Below are positions 58,116 through 64,000 of a DNA stretch of 64,000 nucleotides, in pieces. The stretch lies in assembly GCF_000423305.1 (NCBI RefSeq), contig NZ_KE384003.1, forward strand, positions 37,752-101,751. Direction: 5' to 3'. The stretch is from Legionella moravica DSM 19234 (GTDB taxonomy: Bacteria; Pseudomonadota; Gammaproteobacteria; Legionellales; Legionellaceae). The notes under the pieces were generated by a model. It worked only from the letters and a program-made list of their open reading frames with translations, was not told where the DNA came from and ran no database searches. Both the position numbers and the translations under genes were made by a program. How positions within the stretch are numbered: position 1 is the first letter of the stretch; the number at the start of each line of letters is the position of its first letter.

Positions 58116-60272
58116 ATGGCCATGTTGGACATTAGGGAGTGCTGCGTGAGCTACTTTAAGGAGCTCGATGAAGAGCTTAAATGCTATCTTGAGCAGGCGC
58201 AAATTGAAAAATGTTACCAAGCCTATGTGGTTGCTGAAAGAGCCCATCATGGCCAAATGCGCCGTTCTGGCGAGCCCTACATTACTCATCCCGTAGCCGC
58301 GGCCTTAATTCTTGCCAGAATGCGTTTGGATTATCAAACCATTATGGCTACTTTACTGCATGACGTTGTGGAAGACACGTCAATTAGTAAAGAAGATTTA
58401 ACGAAGCAGTTTGGAGAAGACGTCACCGCCTTGGTCGATGGTGTAACCAAACTGACCAAAATCAAATTTGAATCCAAAGCAGAGGCCCAGGCTGAAAACT
58501 TTCGCAAGATGGTTCTTGCCATGGTTAAAGACATTCGCGTGATTATCGTGAAGCTTGCCGATCGCCTACACAACATGCGTACTTTGGGAGCCATGCCGTA
58601 TGCCAAGCGCAGACGGATTGCTATAGAAACACTTGAAATTTATGCCCCTATAGCCAATCGATTGGGGATGCATTCGATTTATGTAGGCCTTGAGGATCTG
58701 GGTTTTCAGGCTTTATATCCCATGCGATACAGGGCTATCAAATCAGCAGTTGAAAAATCCCGCGGTAATCGAAAAGAGTTAACCCAGACTATTGAAAAAG
58801 ATTTGCAGCACGCATTAGCTCAGCTCAAAATTCCCTACGAACAAGTGTTTGGCCGACAAAAGCATTTATACAGCATTTACAGAAAAATGCGGCAAAAAAA
58901 GGCGTCTTTTACAGAAATTACGGATGTTTTTGCATTTAGGGTAATCACAGAGGATATTGATTCCTGTTATCGAATTTTAGGCGCTTTGCATTGCACTTAT
59001 AAACCAGTTCCCCAGCGATTTAAAGACTATATCGGCATACCTAAAGCCAATGGATACCAGTCATTGCACACCACTTTATTTGGTCCATTTGGCGTTCCGC
59101 TTGAAGTACAAATACGTACTCGGGAAATGGATAAAGTTGCAGATAATGGAGTTGCGGCTCACTGGATTTATAAATCATCCGGCCTTGAAGTAAATGAAGC
59201 GCAGTTAAGAGCCAGAGAATGGGTTCAGAGTTTGCTGGAGATGCAGCGCAGCACAGGAAATTCGCTTGAGTTTATTGAAAACGTTAAAATTGATTTGTTC
59301 CCGGATGAGGTCTATGTGTTCACACCCAAAGGCCATATCATGGAATTACCTAAAGGTGCCACGCCAGTTGATTTTGCTTATACGGTGCATTCGGGAGTGG
59401 GTAACAGCTGCGTCGCTGCCAAAGTAAACAGAAGGCTTGTTCCTTTAAGCATCCCTTTGTCTAATGGCCAGACTGTTGAAATCATTACAGCACCTGGTGC
59501 TCATCCTAACCCGGCCTGGTTAAATTTTGTCGTGACGGGTAAAGCCCGATCGAATATTCGTCATTTCCTGAAAAGTCAGCAACATGCTGAATCTATTGTT
59601 CTGGGTAAACGTTTGTTAGAACAGTCGCTAATAGAACTTTCAAGTGACTATGCCAAAATACCACCAGAATCCTTACAGGCGTTATTGAGTGATTTGCACT
59701 ACAAGACAGTAGATGATCTCTTGTATGCCATCGGAATTGGGAATCAAATGGCCATGGTTATTGCCAAACGCCTGGTGGTTACCCAGGATACTAATGAACT
59801 GGATAAAGTGAGTAAAACACGTCCCTTGGCTATTAAAGGTACTGAGGGTATGGTGGTTCACTTTGGTGAATGTTGTCAGCCTATCCCTGGGGATAATATT
59901 GTCGGAAAATTCCAGCAGGGTAGAGGAATTATTGTGCATGCCAGTGACTGCGCGTCATTAAACAGTTCACGCAGCCATCCTGAGCAATTTATTGCTCTGC
60001 GCTGGGACGATCAGGTTCAAGGCGAATACTGGGTTGATATTACAGTTGATGTTGCAAACGAACGTGGTGTTTTGGCGGCTTTGGCAACTGCAATTTCAGA
60101 AGCCGATTCTAATATTGGCAATATTAATGTAGATCCAAGAGACGGCCGCCATAATGCCGTTACTTTCTCTATCAGCGTAACTGACCGAACTCATTTGGCA
60201 CGAGTGATGCGACGGTTAAGAGCAAATAAGGTCGTCATGCGTCTTTATAGAAAAAAACAGGGGGATAATTGA
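58116..60272 (+). CDS. spoT: Bifunctional (p)ppGpp synthase/hydrolase SpoT
   Basis: The 718-aa protein has a hydrolase HD domain with intact His/Asp (L-L-H-D-V-V-E-D-T at 80-88, I-T-H-P earlier) and a synthetase domain ([26 protein letters not shown]). A TGS domain (F-T-P-K-G) and a C-terminal ACT domain follow. Both active sites look complete. It sets alarmone levels that control growth arrest and, in Legionella, the switch to the transmissive phase. It overlaps ridA by one base. Confidence 0.96.
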   Translation: MAMLDIRECCVSYFKELDEELKCYLEQAQIEKCYQAYVVAERAHHGQMRRSGEPYITHPVAAALILARMRLDYQTIMATLLHDVVEDTSISKEDLTKQFGEDVTALVDGVTKLTKIKFESKAEAQAENFRKMVLAMVKDIRVIIVKLADRLHNMRTLGAMPYAKRRRIAIETLEIYAPIANRLGMHSIYVGLEDLGFQALYPMRYRAIKSAVEKSRGNRKELTQTIEKDLQHALAQLKIPYEQVFGRQKHLYSIYRKMRQKKASFTEITDVFAFRVITEDIDSCYRILGALHCTYKPVPQRFKDYIGIPKANGYQSLHTTLFGPFGVPLEVQIRTREMDKVADNGVAAHWIYKSSGLEVNEAQLRAREWVQSLLEMQRSTGNSLEFIENVKIDLFPDEVYVFTPKGHIMELPKGATPVDFAYTVHSGVGNSCVAAKVNRRLVPLSIPLSNGQTVEIITAPGAHPNPAWLNFVVTGKARSNIRHFLKSQQHAESIVLGKRLLEQSLIELSSDYAKIPPESLQALLSDLHYKTVDDLLYAIGIGNQMAMVIAKRLVVTQDTNELDKVSKTRPLAIKGTEGMVVHFGECCQPIPGDNIVGKFQQGRGIIVHASDCASLNSSRSHPEQFIALRWDDQVQGEYWVDITVDVANERGVLAALATAISEADSNIGNINVDPRDGRHNAVTFSISVTDRTHLARVMRRLRANKVVMRLYRKKQGDN

Positions 60273-60661
60273 TGCAAGCAATTCACACCAAATTAGCACC
60301 AGAAGCTATTGGCACTTACAGTCAGGCAATACGTTGTGGGCAAACGGTTTATCTTTCTGGGCAAATTCCGTTAGATCCCGAAACGATGCAGTTATGCAGC
60401 GATGACATTAAATTACAGATCACACAGGTTTTGGAAAATTTAGCTGCGGTATGTGAAGCTGCAGGAGGCAGCTTGGCGAACATTGTCAAACTGAATGTGT
60501 ATCTAACGGATTTAAGTCATTTTCCATTAATTAATGATGCAATGAGTCGATATTTTATTGCGCCGTATCCTGCAAGGGCTGCGATTGGGGTTTCAGCCTT
60601 ACCACGTGGTTCCAAGGTTGAAATGGATGGTGTGATGGTTCTATCTTCTTCAAACAGTTAG
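60272..60661 (+). CDS. ridA: RidA-family enamine/imine deaminase
   Basis: The 129-aa YjgF/RidA protein hydrolyses reactive 2-aminoacrylate-type intermediates. Family marks are [30 protein letters not shown] and the conserved Arg in [11 protein letters not shown] 60272 follows GGGGGA and overlaps the spoT stop, so it is translationally coupled to spoT. Confidence 0.93.
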   Translation: MQAIHTKLAPEAIGTYSQAIRCGQTVYLSGQIPLDPETMQLCSDDIKLQITQVLENLAAVCEAAGGSLANIVKLNVYLTDLSHFPLINDAMSRYFIAPYPARAAIGVSALPRGSKVEMDGVMVLSSSNS

Positions 60662-60665
60662 CAGT

Positions 60666-61163
60666 ATGAGCGACGATCAATACGCCCGTGCCGGGCGTGT
60701 GATGTTTTTATTAGTCTGGATCATTTTATTTACAGGCTTGTTTTTGTTTTTTTATTATTACGATAAGTCTGATAGCACTGTATTTGTTGCAAATCGCAGT
60801 GAATTTATATTGAGCGCAGATAAAGAAGGTCATTATCGGATTAATGGCAGGATCAATGAATATCCCGTAGAGTTTTTGGTGGATACTGGCGCAACCTTAG
60901 TTGCCATACCTCAAACGATTGCAACACAATTACACATCACTGGACGATATCCGGTTACCATCTCAACCGCAAATGGCGAAATAACTGGTTCCTTAACCCG
61001 ACTGCAGCAACTGTCTTTTGGCGAGTTTGAGCTTAAAGACATTAAAGCGGTGATTATTCCAGGCGCTGCTGATGATACTGTTTTACTGGGAATGAATGTA
61101 TTATCACAATTTAATATGGTACAGGAAGAAAATCGGCTGGTGTTAAAGAAACGAGTAAAATAA
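60666..61163 (+). CDS. Membrane-anchored retropepsin-like aspartyl protease
   Basis: The 165-aa protein has one N-terminal membrane segment (about 13-31) and a periplasmic single-lobe aspartyl protease domain with active site F-L-V-D-T-G-A-T (about residue 77) and a closing V-L-L-G-M-N-V-L. This matches the clan AA, retroviral-type family of proteobacteria (TIGR02281). It acts as a dimer. The substrate is unknown. It lies 4 bp after ridA. Confidence 0.88.
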   Translation: MSDDQYARAGRVMFLLVWIILFTGLFLFFYYYDKSDSTVFVANRSEFILSADKEGHYRINGRINEYPVEFLVDTGATLVAIPQTIATQLHITGRYPVTISTANGEITGSLTRLQQLSFGEFELKDIKAVIIPGAADDTVLLGMNVLSQFNMVQEENRLVLKKRVK

Positions 61164-61343
61164 ACGGCCTTCGTAATTTATTGAGTCACGAATGGGGTTT
61201 AGGAGATTGCGTGTAGCGTCCGAGATGACGACTGTCGGATTTAATGAAAAGAAACAAAATGTGTTATAAACCCATTAATTTATAGCTCCGGTAGTTCATA
61301 CACTCACTCGGACTAAATACACTATACAATACAGAGTTTATTT

Positions 61344-63191
61344 ATGAGTATTATTTCGCTTCATGGGGCCACACTGATTGTTGCTGGCAATAGAATATTG
61401 GATCAGGCTGATTTACAAATTCAGCCCCAGGACAGGATTGCCCTGGTTGGACGTAATGGTGCTGGAAAGTCGACCTTGTTAAAATTATTACAAGGAGATT
61501 TGGTTCTTGACAGTGGCCAGATGCAACAGCTTTCAGGGGTGCGAATAGCCGGTTTAATTCAGGAGGTTCCTGTTACTGGGGACGAATCTGTTTATCATTT
61601 TCTTGTAAAAAGCCTGGGAGAAGTGGGGGAGGTCTTAACCCGTTTTCATGAGCTTTCTCAGCAAAACGATATGGATAAACTGGCGGCAATTCAGCAACAA
61701 ATGGATAATTTAAATGCCTGGGATTTGCTGCCTAAGATTGAAACCATGGCTACCCGTTTGGGGATTGCGATTAATGAGCAGATGGTCAGTCTGTCTGGTG
61801 GTATGAAACGTCGGGTTTTATTGGGGGCTGCGCTTTTAGCCACCCCAGATGTCCTTTTGCTGGATGAGCCAACAAACCATTTGGATATTGAAGCAATTGA
61901 GTGGCTTGAGTCGTACTTAAAAACATTTAATGGCAGTGTTGTCGTGGTCACTCACGATAGAGAATTTTTGAGTCAGGTAGCGAATCGAATCGTTGAAATT
62001 GATAGAGGAAAGCTCTATTTTCATGAGTGCGATTATGAAACCTATCTGGACAGGCGTGAGACAATCAGATTAAGCGAACAAAAGCAAAACGATTTATTTG
62101 ATAAAAAACTGGCTGAGGAAGAGGCCTGGATACGAACGGGAATTAAAGCCAGGCGAACGCGAAACGAAGGCAGGGTTCGCGCTTTGAAAGCGTTAAGGGA
62201 TGAGTATAAAGCCCGTCGTAATCAATTAGGCTCAGTTAAATCGCTCACTTTGGACGTAACTCGTTCTGGTTCTGTGGTGATTGAAGCGAATCATGTACAG
62301 TATTCTATTGGCAATAAACACTTATTAAAGGATTTTTCCTTATTGCTTACGCGTGGCGATAAACTTGGGATCATTGGTCCCAATGGATGCGGTAAGACAA
62401 CTTTGGTTCGCTTGTTACTGGGTGAAATTCAACCTGATTCGGGAACCATAAAGCAGGGCACTTCACTGAATGTTGCCTATTTTGATCAGTTGCGCCGTCA
62501 TCTTTTGGAAGATCAAACCGTGATGTTCAACGTGGGCGATGGCGCTGATTACGTCACAATTAATGGCAAACAAAAACATGTAGCCAGTTATTTAAAGGAT
62601 TTCCTATTCTCTCCAGAGCGCTTCAATCAACCTGTATCTTCCTTGTCTGGAGGGGAGCGAAACAGATTATTACTCGCTAAATTGTTTGCTAAGCCAGTCA
62701 ATCTCCTGGTAATGGATGAACCTACTAATGATTTGGATATAGAAACTCTTGAGCTATTGGAACAAATGCTGATGGAATATCCTGGAACATTAATCTTGAT
62801 CAGTCATGACCGGGCTTTTATTAATCAGGTAGTAACCAGCGTTTTGGTTTATGAAGAAGAGGGTAAGTTTAGTGAGTTTGTAGGTGGATATGATGATTAT
62901 AAGACGTATAAAAAACAGCAGCGTGACGTTGCAGTAAAAACACCGACTATAAAACGAACGAATGTCACAAATAAATTAAGTTTCAATGAGCAGCGAGAAT
63001 TGTCAAAATTACCTCAGCAGATAGAAGTTCTGGAGAAAAAAATTGAGGCTTTGCATCAACAGATGGCTACAGCAGATTTTTATCAGCAAGATGCACAAAC
63101 CATAGCCGACGTTACTAAAAAGCTGGCGAGTGAAGAGGAGTTATTATCAAGGTACTTTGCTCGTTGGGAAGAACTGGAGGCGCGGCAATAA
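61344..63191 (+). CDS. uup: ABC-F family ATPase Uup
   Basis: The 615-aa protein has two ABC domains and no membrane segments. Walker A motifs are G-R-N-G-A-G-K-S and G-P-N-G-C-G-K-T; signatures are L-S-G-G-M-K-R-R and L-S-G-G-E-R-N-R, with D-E-P-T-N-H-L-D and D-E-P-T-N-D-L-D. A C-terminal coiled coil (about 545-615) fits Uup, which binds branched DNA and ribosomes and limits transposon excision. The 180-bp gap before it shows only weak repeat-like sequence. Confidence 0.94.
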   Translation: MSIISLHGATLIVAGNRILDQADLQIQPQDRIALVGRNGAGKSTLLKLLQGDLVLDSGQMQQLSGVRIAGLIQEVPVTGDESVYHFLVKSLGEVGEVLTRFHELSQQNDMDKLAAIQQQMDNLNAWDLLPKIETMATRLGIAINEQMVSLSGGMKRRVLLGAALLATPDVLLLDEPTNHLDIEAIEWLESYLKTFNGSVVVVTHDREFLSQVANRIVEIDRGKLYFHECDYETYLDRRETIRLSEQKQNDLFDKKLAEEEAWIRTGIKARRTRNEGRVRALKALRDEYKARRNQLGSVKSLTLDVTRSGSVVIEANHVQYSIGNKHLLKDFSLLLTRGDKLGIIGPNGCGKTTLVRLLLGEIQPDSGTIKQGTSLNVAYFDQLRRHLLEDQTVMFNVGDGADYVTINGKQKHVASYLKDFLFSPERFNQPVSSLSGGERNRLLLAKLFAKPVNLLVMDEPTNDLDIETLELLEQMLMEYPGTLILISHDRAFINQVVTSVLVYEEEGKFSEFVGGYDDYKTYKKQQRDVAVKTPTIKRTNVTNKLSFNEQRELSKLPQQIEVLEKKIEALHQQMATADFYQQDAQTIADVTKKLASEEELLSRYFARWEELEARQ

Positions 63192-63387
63192 AGAGGGGAA
63201 CACAGGTTAAACCCTCAGGGAATTTGGCAGGATTTTTGGCTTGATAAGATTATGGCCTGTTGATTGGGTAAGAAGTTCTATCATTCTATTGTTTTTGTTG
63301 TTGATGAGACGAAGAATGATTGGTAGCCGGTATTTGGGTGACGCCCTGTAGTTTTGTTGCAATTAGATCTAAATTTGAGGAATAAAA

Positions 63388-63801
63388 ATGTTATTAACTT
63401 TAGCTTTGGTTGTTTTTGCTGGTGCCATAATGATTTTATTTTCTCAGGAGTTTATCAGAACGTTTAAAAAAATATTCGCTATTAAGGGAGCTAAATTATT
63501 TCTTCCATTGATTATAGGTTCATGGTTGGTTCTCAATTTTGATTATTTGTGCTTATGGGGCATCTATTATTATCGGGAAGTATTAAATTCGATTGTGGAT
63601 TTTTTAGCGGGATTCATTCCTTTCCCCTCCATCGGGCGCCCTGTCGTTTTAATTATCGTATTGACAGCAATTTCGGTTGTTCCTGTCGTGTTGCTGGATG
63701 TTTATCTCGTAAAGAAAACATTTAAGCGCTATGAATATCCTTATTTAACCAGCACATTGATATGGATTGTTACAGCCACTATGTTTCTTGTGGTCAGTTA
63801 A
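63388..63801 (+). CDS. Small polytopic membrane protein, unknown function
   Basis: The 137-aa protein has four hydrophobic segments (about 3-20, 36-58, 82-106, 118-136). Charged loops lie between them: R-T-F-K-K-I-F-A-I-K-G-A-K after the first and V-K-K-T-F-K-R-Y-E after the third. GAGGAA lies upstream of the ATG. I do not recognise the family. The 196-bp gap before it shows nothing notable. Confidence 0.6.
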   Translation: MLLTLALVVFAGAIMILFSQEFIRTFKKIFAIKGAKLFLPLIIGSWLVLNFDYLCLWGIYYYREVLNSIVDFLAGFIPFPSIGRPVVLIIVLTAISVVPVVLLDVYLVKKTFKRYEYPYLTSTLIWIVTATMFLVVS

Positions 63802-63881
63802 AGTCATGCATTAGGCTAAACGTCAAATGATATTCGGTTAAACAGGTTCTCTTGGAATTCTTCAACAAAGCCCTCTGTAAA

Positions 63882-63917
63882 TGACAAAAAAACGGTCTTG
63901 CCCGCGCAGGCGGGCAA
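63882..63917 (-). terminator. Minus-strand terminator of a gene beyond the right edge
   Basis: TTGCCCGC (63898-63905) and GCGGGCAA (63910-63917) form a perfect 8-bp stem with a 4-nt loop. On the minus strand the stem is followed by GACCGTTTTTTTG. A minus-strand gene must start to the right of the window. The remainder up to 64000 shows no gene. Confidence 0.75.
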
Positions 63918-64000
63918 CTATTTGGCCTTTGGCACTGCAGTAAGTTGAGATAGCTCGTTGACATACCCCAAAAATCATATCATCTCGAACGCCAAAAGGA

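Overview
The window looks like chromosomal DNA of Legionella pneumophila or a very close relative. The reasons are the low G+C content, gammaproteobacterial housekeeping genes in Legionella-like order (grpE-dnaK-dnaJ, eno-ftsB, yicC-gmk-rpoZ-spoT), a Pal lipoprotein of the Legionella type, a complete set of mevalonate-pathway kinases with a type 2 IPP isomerase (rare in gammaproteobacteria), and several large eukaryote-like or effector-like proteins between housekeeping genes. This assignment comes from recognition, not from a database search.

Layout. 1-737: 3' end of a tyrosine recombinase gene facing a tRNA-Arg gene, then two identical tRNA-Lys genes; this is probably the edge of an integrated element lying to the left. 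990-3071: a putative alpha/beta-hydrolase effector with a clear terminator. 3161-6320: minus-strand operon idi2-mvaA-mvaK2. 6502-9001: secreted Tyr-rich repeat protein, a small ORF and two helical unknowns. 9110-12551: MCE/Mla-type lipid transport operon. 12627-16614: pal-cpoB, queE, mvaD-mvaK1. With mvaA, mvaK2 and idi2 this gives the path from HMG-CoA to IPP/DMAPP in two loci; no HMG-CoA synthase lies in the window.

16720-21385: ftsB, a gene remnant, eno, maf, a ZIP and a CDF metal transporter. 21386-21966: intergenic DNA with three perfect DnaA boxes. 21967-31752: recG, an AI-2E family permease, argS, a SPOR protein, folB, hemE, a YheT-like hydrolase and a class II DAHP synthase. 31854-39639: heat-shock block grpE-dnaK-dnaJ with two near-consensus sigma-32 promoters, then carA, metK and ahcY. 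39816-43582: AraC regulator, a long inverted repeat enclosing a degenerate DUF559 gene, and a secreted subtilase.

43844-48093: two small unknowns, yggT, proC, yggS and divergent pilT. 48281-56025: the most accessory-looking block, with a 929-aa protein carrying seven 37-residue ankyrin-like repeats, a J-domain protein that has lost its HPD motif, rph, and an 864-aa protein with a lone ankyrin-like unit and two HEPN-like R-x4-H motifs. 56102-63801: yicC-gmk, rpoZ, spoT-ridA, an aspartyl protease, uup and a small membrane protein.

The best candidates for undescribed biology are the 864-aa protein, the 929-aa repeat protein, the hydrolase at 990-3071, the J-like protein at 51167-52075, the inverted-repeat/DUF559 unit and the DnaA-box cluster.
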